From: Wyeomyia smithii | Taxonomy: Eukaryota; Arthropoda; Insecta; Diptera; Culicidae | Assembly: GCF_029784165.1 (NCBI RefSeq) | Contig: NC_073694.1 | Location: 43,941,639 to 44,005,638 of the forward strand | DNA: 64,000 bases | Reading direction: 5' to 3' | In this document: positions 35,509-47,195 of the stretch, one piece after another | Numbering within the stretch: position 1 is the stretch's first letter | Layout of the letters: each line of letters starts with the position of its first letter | Translations under genes and position numbers: made by a program | Notes under the pieces: generated by a model | What the model was told of the DNA's origin: nothing | Databases searched by the model: none | Seen by the model: only the letters and a program-made list of their open reading frames with translations

Positions 35509-36549
35509 TAGCATTGGCCAAAAATTGCAGAAGTATCGATACTCGAGTATCGATAATTGTTCCCCGGTGGTATCGATGCCAGGTTGATATTGAGGGCGGA
35601 GCATCGATACCAGCTGTATCGATACTCTGCCTGCTACTTGAAACAGGTCTATGAAAAGCTACCATTTTTTCTTGATCATTAATACGGAAAATTGGAGAAG
35701 CCAGGTGTTTTTGAAAAATGTAAGCGACTATTCGAAAAACCGACAAAATCTGTTCGAAGTCTGAAAAAAAATTTTCTTTGATTTGAAAAAATGCGTTGGC
35801 GCAGGCAAAAGTCTGCAAAAATTTTCACAGATGTTGAGAAAGTCTGCGTAAATATAAAGAAATTCTGACAAAAATCTACAGAGACTCTTGAAAAAATATA
35901 ATTATCTGCGAATCAACAAAAATCTGCACAAAAACCGACTCTAAAAATCTGCGTTTTGAAGACAAATCTGCATATTTTGTATCCCTGCGGTCCATAGACT
36001 AATGGTACCAGAATGGGATAGTGGTGACAGAATCATATGTCACACACAAATCAATGCAATAGCATACGCGCGTCGGCGGCCATATTGAAATATAAGGCAG
36101 CACGATAATCCTGGTTTCTTATTCTTTATTGCCTGCCTTTTTGCAAAATCTCGGCGCTTAGGATTTTGCTCTGCACAGACAGTATTACCGAATGCGGCAA
36201 CATTTTTCTCGCAAGAGGCATGAAAAACCGCCTTAGAAATGAGCGGGTATATTCAATCCTGTTGGTGTCTTTCACAAAAAGAGCACAAACCAAATTTCTG
36301 CACTGTTTGTAGAAGACTTTAACGCGATGGATCATATCCGCGCACCTCTTCAAGGCTTTTCCGTGAGACAATTTGTAGCAATCAACAATATTTTCCGATT
36401 TTATAGTTTCTCTTCAGTATCGAAAAAATATCGGGGCGAAAGTATCGATCCAGCTCGATATCAAGATTGCTTGCATCGATAAAAAATAACGATATTTTAG
36501 CCTCAAGGTATCGATACCACAAGTATCGATACGATATCGGCCAATGCTA
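35509..36549. mobile_element. non-autonomous hAT element B with TATCGATA motifs
   Basis: 1041 bp with perfect 8-bp target duplication TCCGCCAG (35501-35508, 36550-36557). Termini are TAGCATTGGCCA at the left and TAGCATTGGCCG read from the right. Just inside both ends lie several TATCGATA palindromes (35536-35625 and 36415-36535), likely transposase-binding subterminal repeats. An 81-codon minus frame (36126-36371) has no motif I can assign. A piece rich in AAATCTGC ending ATCCCTG at about 35987 looks like the end of another, older hAT element. Confidence 0.92.
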
Positions 36550-36557
36550 TCCGCCAG

Positions 36558-37245
36558 TCTCTTCTGTTGGGCCGTCTACTGTGGAAGGCTGTGATCGAAT
36601 TTGCTCTGCTTCCATCATTTTACTGCAGTGATATTATGTAATGAAGACTAAATTTCCGCACGTTAGCTTTTACACGTGACAAACGTGCGTATACGTGCGG
36701 CGATCAATGCCTGAGAATTAATACCATTCCGGAAAGCTTGTCCAGAAATCATTCTGTAATCAAAAACAACTGAAAAAATTACAATCAACAGCGCACTTTA
36801 CCGGTTCCGGGCAGAACCAAGGATATCCGTAATCCCGTATTACATTCCCACATCCGTCTTCAGAGTCCATTCATAACTGAAATACACCTTTCGAACCGAG
36901 ATTCGGAATCAGTTTTTTACTGCTGCTTTAGTGTAGTGTCTTTGAATTTCCAAGGTGTTGACGGAAATTGTTCCAGAGCAACTTCACCAAAGCCAATGAA
37001 ATGAATTATCGTCTTCACCTTTATAAATCTTTTCGGGTACATAAGAAAAAAAAAGACAAAATAAGCTACGTTTGATAGAAAATATACAAACTACTACTCT
37101 TGAACGTCGGACTGGTGTGCGAAAATTTTGCTGGTCGATGGGCAAAATATTCGCATAAAAGTCTCGCTACTATATGTTAGTAAAAACACATGTTTTTGTG
37201 CGAACTTTCAATCGCGTTTTTCTCGACTGCTCAGTTTTCGTAGGC
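36558..37245. other. no gene recognised
   Basis: About 690 bases between two hAT elements. Nothing recognised. Confidence 0.4.
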
Positions 37246-37253
37246 GGTTGTGC

Positions 37254-39333
37254 TAGGGTTGCTGATATTTTATCGATATTTAATATTATCGATATTTGCC
37301 CCTCACGATATCGATATTTTTGACCGATATTGGCGCATTTGATATTATCGATATTTCGATATAGAGATAAGTGACTTTTCACCTACGCACACTAATGAAC
37401 GTGTAAACTCATGTAAAGTTGCTTTTGTTTCCTCCAAACTGTAAATCATCGCATCTCGTTGCTCCGACTTTTTATCACTTTTTACCATTTTTGGTCGATA
37501 ATGTTCAGCAGCTCCCCCCGATTCATGATCACGAATGAAAAATTCATTCAGAAACGAGTTTAGAACTTATAATAAGTATTCAACTGAATATTTGTCCAGC
37601 TGCCAAAAACATAGCATAGCAACCAAAAAGGCGATTTGTGAATACTTTCCTCAACTAGGTGCACTAATACATTCGTACGTAAAAAGGTCTATTGGGACTC
37701 GATATTGCTGTCCGATATTCTCGGTTGCCATCAGGGGAGTGCTGCCGTCGAAATTTTGCTACTAATCATAAATTCATCATGGTATCAAAATTAAATTTCA
37801 AATGCTTACACGCAATAAAAGATATTCATTGAAAGTGCACATTATACTGAAAACAAACGTTAAGGCTTGATTTCTCCATTGATAAATATATTTATTCGGA
37901 ATAGGTCAATAGCAATTAAAGGATGTTTACTCTATTTCAGCTATTTTAGGGCAAATCAACTAAAAAGTATAGGTACCAGAATTGTTGGTACTAGAATCAA
38001 TAAGTGATAGATGGAAAATGTAAGCAGTTCGACAGAAATATGGTTGCCATATCTCCATTTTTATTGACAGTAAGCTTAGAGCGAATTTCCAGAAATTTGG
38101 GTGTGGAACTTCCTGGGGCAATAACCACCACATTAAACCGATCAAATGCGATGCCTTGGTGTTGCATTGGGATGGCAGAATCGATGAATTTCAGTAAAGA
38201 ATCGGTGTTGCATAAGCGATAACATAAATGCTCAGGTAGGATGCTTCAGTAACTGGCTGGTGATTAGTCAATGGATCAGAGACGATTAGGAGATGCGGCT
38301 CACGAAACGTCGGTTTAATCTGATTGGAAAATGCACCTTGCGTAAAGCGATCAGCAATCGGCCCGCTGTCGTAACGGACGAGATGAAATAGCAAACACTT
38401 CGCCGGAATATTCAATACTTAGGCATGAAACATGCTGAACGCCAACGCGACCGATCGGGTGAGACTCTTGCCGTAGGTTAATGAACAACTCTACTCACGG
38501 CTGTTCATTAACCTTCGGCAAGAATCTCGCCCGATCGCTCACGTTGGCGTTCAGCTTGTTTCCGGCCTAACAGAAAGCCAACCCGGTGGCATCACTGACG
38601 TTTACGTTCAACATGAGTGAAGCCAGCATTAGCTGGATCACTGGATCAGTTTCACATGTAATTTCACAGCTGATTCATAGAAACACGAAAAAAAGCAGTG
38701 TTCATACGTGCATACAGTATCGGTGTTCAGTGGCAGTGTGCTTCTGTATTGTTTTCGGGTGATGTATTTATTGCACGAAACGTAGAGTGCTTTGCTTGAT
38801 GAAACAAAAAAAAAATGCGTTGCATTATTTTAGAATGTACACAACGTTTATTCTTGTCGATTGCGAACGGCGGTGTTTCTTGCAGGCAGCTGACATCGCG
38901 CGATGATTTAAGGAATAACATTTCAACGTACGTATAAATGAGATAGCATATCAGCGTCACTTTTAAACATTTACAAAGCTAAGCTAAGCTTTTTTATTAA
39001 TAATTATATTGATTCAAGCGCATAACTCTGTGCAACATATATTATGCTTCGCTCGTTGCTCTCACACTGCTGTGTGAACGAACCTTCAAAAACATAAATG
39101 AGATTTGTACCACTGTCTCTCACGGCAGCTTCAGGAAACAAGGCCGATGCTGAAAGCCAAACAAAAAATATACCCTAAAGTCGCTTTTTACGCGGGGGTT
39201 ACGTGCCTTAAAAGCAACCTTAGTGCATAAAAGAAAATATCAATATAATATCGATATTGGCGCGCAATATCGATTTCAATATCGATGCCGCTTTTAATAT
39301 CGATAAAGCAGATTTTTAATATCGACAACCCTA
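37254..39333. mobile_element. hAT element C with ATATCGATATT motifs
   Basis: 2080 bp. Termini are TAGGGTTGCTGATATTTTAT at the left and TAGGGTTGTCGATATTAAAA read from the right. Flanks GGTTGTGC (37246-37253) and GGTTACGC (39334-39341) agree at 6 of 8 bases, a decayed target duplication. ATCGATATT repeats occupy 37263-37372 and 39240-39325. The interior holds a long foldback at 38434-38555 and no recognisable transposase (longest frame 77 codons). Confidence 0.85.
38434..38555. repeat. 54-bp-arm foldback hairpin
   Basis: The arms 38434-38487 and 38502-38555 pair over 54 bases with 5 mismatches around a 14-base loop. The outer end is GCTGAACGCCAACG; the inner end is GGTTAATGAACA. Pairing continues weakly outside (GAAACA.GCTGAAC). 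It lies inside hAT element C and may be a nested foldback element. Confidence 0.92.
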
Positions 39334-39341
39334 GGTTACGC

Positions 39342-42300
39342 TAAAAGCAGCAGTGTGATCGGCTGAAATTTTGACATGTCAAATTCATACAGTGTTGCGA
39401 AACTATTTTGCTCGTATGTTTCGAATGCATTCCATGGTATCGTAAAATCTAAAGATAAAAAATCTTTTGATAAGGTTATGGTTAAATAATTTGAAAAACA
39501 AATTGTAGTTCAAAAAGAAACACTATCAACTTGATATAGTAGAAAGGTAAAAGCTATTAAGCATAGGAACACACAGCAAACGACATCGTAAACGAGTCAT
39601 TTACATTTACTCCGAACATGCTGCCATTTCAATGTTTCGCCACAAAAGGTGATGTCGGATTAATTTGCTGAAATACATGAGCAATCCCATCAATAATAAA
39701 AGTAGCAACAGAAGCTGTGGGCCACCAGCGGAATACCATTAGCAAGATTAGGTTCTTGAGAAAACTGCCAGTCGTTTCTTCTTATGATTATTGACCATTT
39801 TAGAGTGGAGCACCTTACCACGGTGAATGGTTTGAATCGTAATGCTAGGTAAATTCGCTAGGGATCGACCAACCTCTAGCAATCCATGTCCCAAAAAGGA
39901 AACGATCACGCTTCGCTGGAAGTTATCGTCGTCCGGAAAAAATAATAGGTTAATAAAATTTCATTCGGTCTGGTTTTTTGCTATTCATTTTATTTCAATT
40001 ATGAGATTCGAGTCAAAAGAACAAACGACCCTCCATTGCCGGTTCGTGGAAAACAACATAGAGCTACCTGGCCTTTTTCGCGTAGTGACTGAGCCAGATA
40101 AACAACATCATCGAGTGGAAGGGAATTTTGTCAGGAGTATATTTTTTTCAATTTTGCAATATCATTAACGACCAAAGATTAAAAGTCGATAATCGGTTTA
40201 CTGTTTGTGCCGTTTGTTTGAATGGACTACAGAAATCACCAGCTTCATATGCAAACTCGATGGTATCATGCTAACATTCATGATTTATATTGCATGCAAT
40301 TGTTTTCTAATCATGCTACAAAAACAACCTACGGCACCAGAAATTATGCGTAACAAAGAGTAAAGAATTTGGGAGCCAAATATTTTTATCTTCCACACGC
40401 TGTTTTGCGTCGCAATCAGCTGAGATCATCTGCCATACAGCGAAAGAATAAAACTTTTTTCGTTTCCAACCAAGTGGCTAAAAGTTGAAGCGCGCGGTGT
40501 TATTAGAAGTGATGCGCGCCCTATCTTTCCATCTCGGATCACACTCGGTAAACACGTCTCGGAAGTACCTAATCTCTGAACGACATCCATTCGCTTGTTC
40601 CGGCTGAGCCCGGCAGCTGACGAGGGCGGCTGTCCGCCTACCTTGCTGCTGCTTCCCGAGTCGAGTTCAAATTGAGTATACAAATGTAAACACCAGAAAT
40701 GGATCAACAACACTTGAAGAAGTCAAGTCGAGAGCGGTCGCCCTTTTGGAGCGAAGGAAGCTACGGCTACGGTTGGAATACAAAGCGAAGAGAAATAGAG
40801 TAGAGGATTGCTATCGCCGTTCTAGCCGCCTGGCAGGCGGGTCGGCAGGAAGTCTGACGGGCTGGGGAAGACATCCACCAGCAGGGTTGGAGGAATAAAT
40901 TTGAATAATTTTTAGCTTTATAAATCACTTGTACTTGACGTATCCATACACGCCCCTCTGGGGAAGAGTTCCAGTCTGTGAAGATTTTTTCATACGCTGT
41001 CAATGAGCGCACAAGTTGTTCAAGCTGTACCGCTGCAGCGAAGTAAATATTGCCAAACAACTACAGCATTTAGAGAGAATGTCGAATATAGAACGATGTG
41101 AAGTACCAAAACAGCGTTAATTTTGAGTTGTACTGGTTTAGCTATCTTGATCTTCTAGATACGGTATTGATCTATTAAAGTACTAGTCATTAGGCGTAGC
41201 AGGTATCTCAGCTGTTTTGTAGATAAGGAATTGTTCCGAAACCACCTGGGTATTGAGAGAGGGATGGGGTTTTATTGGGGTTTCATCAAAATGAGTGAGC
41301 TTAGTTAAATTAGTTTGCCCATGAGCGGAAGCGGATGTTGTGTAAAATTTCCTACGAAAAGATTTTCTCCCGCTTTCATCTAAGGTACACCGACCGACCT
41401 TAAGAGTCACTTGATGGTTTGCCCAAAGCAAAAGTGCTCCGTTGATTGCATTCGAGCGAGCAAACTTGCAGTGCAGCCTTTTCATCTTTTCCGATGGAGT
41501 GCCTTTCAAATGTTGAAATAAGATTTTATTGCCTTCTAAAATGTCTTGGAAGCTGGAAGCGGAAAAGTGGGTGTATGGGATGTGTTTTTATTTTCCAACG
41601 AATTTCAGTCCAGTGCTTGTATAATTTTTCGGTGATGGCACTTGATGCGGTGAATGTTAATCGATTGCGCAAGCTGTGGTGCTGGTTGAAAGTTACACTT
41701 TTTTTCATTAAATCAGTCGGCAGTGTGATCGAAACTTTATCCTTCTGGTGCTGGATCGAAGCGAACTGCGGTACAGCACGGCTGGCATCCATCAAGGCCA
41801 CCAACTTTTTTTTTGTGTAAGTAAACCTTTCCACCGCCATTCTGAGTGCCGGTGCTCTCGTTGAAAGGTAAACATAATCATGTTTCCGCTAGCAGTCGGT
41901 ATCCGGACCATCCAGCTGTTGGATCGACGTATCCTTTCGCGCTGCTCTGCAAGCCTCGAGGAGCGTCCAAACAACCGATTATAATATAACTTTTCTTTAA
42001 GTTTGGTGTTTGTTCAAATTTTAAATATTTATGAGAAAAAGTTTCCTGATTATTTTATTCATTTTGCATCATTCGTTCTTTGAGGTGCCGGGATAAGTTT
42101 TCCCCGAACCACAGTTATTGTCACGAATGCCTTGAAAATTGTGATAACAATATAATCAAAAGTCTGTGGCCGCTTTGCAGCTATAATAGCTTTGTGCTAG
42201 CAAAAAAACTGGCTATTGTGTTCGGTAATTTGATGATTACTTCGTAGGTGGATTTGGATTTTTCTTTGAAAACATATACTTATTAGAGTGGGTGGGTGGA

Positions 42301-42734
42301 ACTGTATCCTGCGTCGAAAAAGTAGATTGTTTCAAAAATTACTCTTTTTATTACTGTTAGCAGCTTTATGGCGAGCGGCAGAAAAAAAAAACAAACTGCT
42401 TCAATTGAATAATTTTAAGCGCTCAAAAGTGCAATAGTACAATAGTGACACCGGCAAGTTTGGTTCATTTATCGTCTTTGCGGATTACCATTTGCCGATG
42501 ACACGAGATGATTGTAGTTCTCCTATTATTTATTCACACTGCAAGCAAGCAACCAACACATATTACAAGTGAACAGTCAGTCCGGAAGGAGGAATGATCC
42601 AATGGTTGTAGTAGCTCCAATAGTTGCGGTATCGCAAATAAATCCAAACTAATTAGAATCAATTTACTTATGGCACATATTCAAGAAACAATAGATTGAA
42701 CATCTGTCTGATTCATATAGACTTCGAAACTACT
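39342..42734. other. no gene recognised
   Basis: About 3.4 kb. The longest frames (about 95-124 codons, e.g. 41446-41820 on plus and 41526-41840 on minus) overlap on opposite strands and show no domain. It could be host non-coding DNA. Confidence 0.4.
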
Positions 42735-44110
42735 GAACCGATTGACGTGAAAATTTACATCCAGGGGATTTTGGGGCCGAGGGTTCCTATGATGGTTCAA
42801 GACCTCTCCTTCCTCTATTAGGGAGTGATCCCATGCAAATGAAACACAAATTTCTGCATGAGTTGAGGACTAATCAAACAAATGAAACCAAACTTGGCGT
42901 TTGGATGTTTCTGGGAGCAAAAGTTATTTTTGTGGTAGTTTGACACCCTTCTCTCCTCTGTAAGGGAGTGATCCCATACAAATGAAACACGAATTCCTGC
43001 ATAACTCAAGAGCTAGAGCAACGATTCAAGTAAGTAAAACCAAATTTGGCATGTGGATGTTGTTAAGGGTAATAAAGTTTTAAACGGTGGTTCAACACCC
43101 CTCTCTCCTTTGGAAGGGAGTGGTCCCATACAAATGGAACAAAAATTTTTGCACGACTCAAGAACTAATAATGTTAATGTATCCAAATTTGTAAATTGTA
43201 AAGGTTTTGAGCTTGAGCTTGACGACCGCACATATCGTAGTTGCTCCTCCGCGATGGATCTGAGCGAATGAAGTTACACATTGAGCCACGTATATGGCAA
43301 CTTGGGATTAGTTTACCATCTTCAATGTAGAATAATTCAATATCTTCCCCTTTGTATAGATCCATAACGGCGCTGGCCACGTCCTTATGGCCGTTAGGGT
43401 GAGAAAGGAGATTGTAAGAAAGCAGTTGTAGCACTCGTTGTTGTCGGAGACCGAGTTAACCTCTGCATCTCCACGACTGCGACGGAGAGGACGGGTTGCG
43501 TCACCGTGGTAATCGAACGGAATCGAACGATGTTGCGCGCGAAGATCATTCACTACGAAGGCGAACGAAGTATCAAACACCGTGAAAATATGCAAGCGGT
43601 GCGCGCTTGTCTATCCAACATTTGTTTATGTCTAATTTCGAATGCTCTCGAGTAAGCGAACGCACTTCGAAACACGCGATTCTTTGACAGGTATACATGG
43701 CAAGCGCGCGCGAGAAACGCGTTCCGCCACCGAAAACAGGAGGATTTTAGCAATGGCTTCACTTTCACGGGTAATACAAAACTGCCTAATTCCGAATAAC
43801 CATTTCCCCACTTCTTGCACTTAATAAAATCGTAATAAAACACTACCAAAACACTTAGTGAAATGCGATTATGGCACTTTTCGCAACAAGAACTCAATTG
43901 ATCGGCGCGAAGCATTCGGAAAAACGAGCCGCACATGTCGAGCTCTTTGTAAATTGTAAAGGTTTCGGTAGCAAAAAATATTTCAATGGTGGTTCCACAT
44001 CCTACTTTCTTCTGAAAGAGAGGGCTCCTTTGCAAATCAAACCCTAATTTCTGCATAACTCGGGAACTAATGATGCAAATTTAACCAAATTTGACATGTG
44101 GAAGTTTTAG
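42735..44110. repeat. tandem array of about 143-152-bp units, split by a retroposon
   Basis: Units are anchored by GGGAGTGATCCCATACAAAT: 42821, 42964, 43116, and a diverged unit at about 44019. Each has a CTCTCCT tract before the anchor and AATGAAAC, TTCTGCAT, ACTCAAGAGCTA-like and CCAAATTTGGCATGTGGATG motifs after it. The spacing of unit 4 fits (about 141-150) only when the insert at 43208-43945 and one target copy are subtracted. Units are 70-85% alike by eye. Confidence 0.85.
43208..43945 (-). mobile_element. retroposon copy of 738 bp with 20-bp target duplication
   Basis: Flanked by TTTGTAAATTGTAAAGGTTT at 43188-43207 and again at 43946-43965. A duplication of this length points to target-primed reverse transcription. 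On the minus strand it starts GAGCTCGACATGTGCGGCTC and ends GACGACCGCACATATCG reversed to a CAAGCTCAAGCTCA tail. It includes GTGGAGATGCAGAGGTTAAC (about 43455-43475). A 3'-half frame (43174-43434) reads KDVASAVMDLYKGEDIELFY and CHIRGSMCNFIRSDPS, of unknown meaning. Frames that run past 43945 are chimeras with the array. Homologues lie at 28645-28970 and 48483-49267. Confidence 0.8.
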
Positions 44111-44249
44111 AGGGTGAAAAATGTTTCACAGACGAACAGACGTGCCTCTTCGGAGAAAAATCCTGAAAAATAATCGTCCTTACTCGAAACGTTACAATCA
44201 TGCGCCACAATGTGAGCTTATTACCTACTAACTTATTTCGGAGAACGGT

Positions 44250-45600
44250 TTTGCCTTTCTCCTAGAAAGGTATAGCAATCACTGGAAAAACCAAAGGTAT
44301 AAAAGTGGTCCCAATGGCCGAATGTCATATACCACTCGACCCCTTTCGACGAACTGAGCATTTACTGTATGTATGTATGTGTGTATGTGTGTATGTGTGT
44401 GTATGTGCAACTTTTTTTTCTCACTCACTTTTCTCAGAGATGGCTGGACCGATTTTCATGAAATTAATTGCAAATGAAAGGTCTAGTTGCGCCATAGATT
44501 GCTATTGAATTTCATTGTAATCGGATTTTTAGTTTAGAGGTTATGTATCAAAATGTAAAAATCACGAAACATCAATATCTCAGAAACCACATAACCGATT
44601 TCAATAAAACTGATTTCAAATGATTGGGCTGTCTCCAGAACCCTTAACTTTTAAATTTTGTTATGATTGAACATATGGTTCAAAAGTTATGTAAAGAAAA
44701 GTTATCCTGAGGTTGTTTAAACTCACTTATTTTTCTCAGAGATGGCTGAACCGAATTTCACAAAATTAGTGTCAAATGAAAGGTCTAGTTGCCCCATAGG
44801 TTGCTATTGAATTTCATTGTGATCGGATTGTAACTTTGTCCGTTGTTCATTAAAAAATGAAATCACATAATGAAAGTAAACATATTGACTTTCTCCTAAT
44901 TCTCATGCTAATTAAATGGTAGAGAAGTGATCCAAATGGTCGAATGTCATATACTACTCGACTCAGTTTGACGAGACGAGCATTTTCTGCATGTGTGCAT
45001 GTATTGGTGTATATGTTTGTGTGTGGGTGTGTACGCGTGTGGATGTTTTCCAGAAACCGAAAGCTGCAAAATCGGGTTTCAAAGTGAAATATGGAGTTCA
45101 CTCCCGGCTTTCCAGCCCGGGATAATGTTCCTGAAAAACAACAGGTAATTTTTGTCCCTTTTTAAGGTTGTTTTCCAGAAATCGGAAGCTACTATGTATC
45201 TAGAAATTTAAAATGGCGTCCTAAGTTGATTTCTGGGCTCTGGGTGTACCGCTTCCGCAATACTCGCAATATCGAAATACCCGGATTAGGTAAAATTTCG
45301 CCATTCTAGGATGTACTCCGGTAACCAGAAGTAGTCATCGGATTTTTGCGTGATGTATTTGAAACATATTTATTTCATTATATTTGCATATGTGTGTTTT
45401 AATGTATGCTCATATGTGTGTGAATGTTAGGTTTTCTAATTTTAATTTAATAATGTTATAGTATTTAATGATGGTATAGTTGTGCTGAAACCAGCAGAAA
45501 TTTTCAAGGAGTATTTTTTCTCTTAAATCGTATAAATCTATTTTAACATATAATAATTTTGAATGAGAAAGGCTGGGTCTCACCGCTAGGTGGATTAATT
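44250..45600. repeat. dispersed repeat with inverted GCCTTTCTC ends
   Basis: Starts TTTTGCCTTTCTCCTAGAAA (44251-) and ends GAGAAAGGCTGGGTCTCACC with GCTAGGTGGATTAA (45565-45598). Inside: GTGGTCCCAATGGCCGAATG near 44308 and a diverged copy near 44930, GT-rich microsatellites (44366-44407, 44990-45046), and a direct repeat of about 109 bp (44423-44531 and 44721-44830, both with GATGGCTG.ACCGA and AATGAAAGGTCTAGTTG). I recall this wording as a very abundant Aedes repeat. An end-only piece occurs at 63309-63345. Confidence 0.7.
44366..44407. repeat. (TG)/(TATG) microsatellite
   Basis: TGTATGTATGTATGTGTGTA and variants over about 42 bases, inside the dispersed repeat. A second GT-rich tract lies at 44990-45046. 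Confidence 0.9.
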
Positions 45601-45724
45601 TTTTGTCTTTGCTAATGCGTGTGCACACTTGCTTAAATCAACATCAGTGGAATTACTGACCGTTTTTGTCTTTGATAATGAACGTGCACGCTAGCTTATA
45701 GCGACACTAGCGGCATTACTACCC
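45601..45724. repeat. 63-bp tandem duplication
   Basis: TTTTGTCTTTGCTAATGCGT (45601-) is repeated as TTTTGTCTTTGATAATGAAC (45664-). Both units end GG.ATTACT.ACC. It lies just outside the right end of the dispersed repeat. Confidence 0.8.
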
Positions 45725-47195
45725 ACTAAATTTCAAAATAATCGTTATTTTTCTGGTCGATGAAATCGTCATCGAGTGGCACGTTTGTTTGTCTGTGGTT
45801 TGACACTCTTCCATAGTTTGAAGGAGAGGGGTCTCGCATGCAAATGAAACAAATATATGAATCAATTTTGCGGGAAACAGTCTAAAATGATCGGGATGAT
45901 GAACAGCAACCAAATATCGACTACAGACGTTATTTTTTAATCCACGAAGGAAACTTCTTAAACCAGGAGATGTACGAGAGTCAAAACGCGAGAATGTTGT
46001 CATTCTGATTGAACCAATCATTGCAAACAATTTGTCTTTTGAGTTTGGTTGAATTCAATAACTGATTCGTCATGCATTTGCAGATTATAAAGAAATCGCA
46101 AAGTAAATCTTTGTATGTATGTAGGGTCATTTGAAAATATTTGAAATTATTAAAATAAAGTAAAAATGGGCGGGACAAAATTTGCCGAGTCAGCTAGTAA
46201 GTTGACATTAAAATACATATTGAAAATAGCCAAATTACCGAAAAACAGTGTTTTTCAAAAACTTGCACCACTCGCCATTTCTTATTTTTTCCACAAAGTT
46301 TTCAAGATATTTATCTGTTTTTTTCGACTCATATAATTATTTTCCCATAAAAAAGTCTATTAGAGAAACTGTTGCACAGATGAAGTTCGTTGAATGATGA
46401 TCATATTATTTATAAATTGCTTCCTCCACTGCTTATTGCTTTTCAATTTTTTTAACGAGCCATCCACAGTGTGTTGGTGAGAAGCGGTCAGAAACTAGAT
46501 GACTCTTTTATTGAATAGGGTATTTGTTCTATTATTCATCTTATTAAGCCGATATTAACGAAGAATGCACGGAATAAACACCAATTTTTTTCGAAATCAT
46601 TGAACAAATAAACAAAGTACACTTACATGCTCTTATGGAATCGCCCAGCATTGGAAATTTAGTAAACTTAGCCAGATTTATCCTAAATTTTGTAAAACAA
46701 ATCATTTTTCTCAACGCTTCCATATTCATCTCAAAACTTAAATCACTTTTCATCCCACGAAGCTCCCATATTAATCTCACTGATAATCATGAATGATAGA
46801 TACTTTCATTAACGAACGTAGCCGCAAACCGTCGTAGTAGGTTACCTAGGTATCCGCTGTAGTTTTATACGTGCAAAATTGGTAACCTAGGTAGCCACTG
46901 CAGTACTGTCGATTTATGTCAATTATTTCGGAATAATTCAACATTTTCAGTGTAATCTTTTGGTCTTAACAGAAACTGATTTGACAACTTTTGATTATCT
47001 TCAACGCAGAGAAAACAGATGAAAATACATACAGTTGAAATTCAGCATGAAAGCTTGTTTTGGAAATTGAGGTGAACATTATAAGTGCTTTTTTGAAGTA
47101 GAATACTTCTCTCAGGAAGTTCGGCTCTATAGAGATGTGAAATGAAAATCTAAAACCGAAAAAAGTGAAAAATATGTCCAATTTCACATGATAAT
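45725..47195. other. no gene recognised
   Basis: AT-rich. A piece near 45795-45850 (TTTGACACTCTTCCATAG.., GCATGCAAATGAAAC) resembles one unit of the 42735-44110 array. Near 46830-46900 GGTTACCTAGGTA occurs in two near-inverted copies. Nothing else seen. Confidence 0.45.

Noticed and set aside
43553..44056. 167-codon minus frame as a gene
   Set aside because: It runs across the proven retroposon border at 43945 into the tandem array, so it cannot be an original gene.
42735..44110. CRISPR-like array
   Set aside because: Units are about 143-152 bp, diverged along their whole length, with no short conserved repeat and unique spacer pattern; a minisatellite in a eukaryote.
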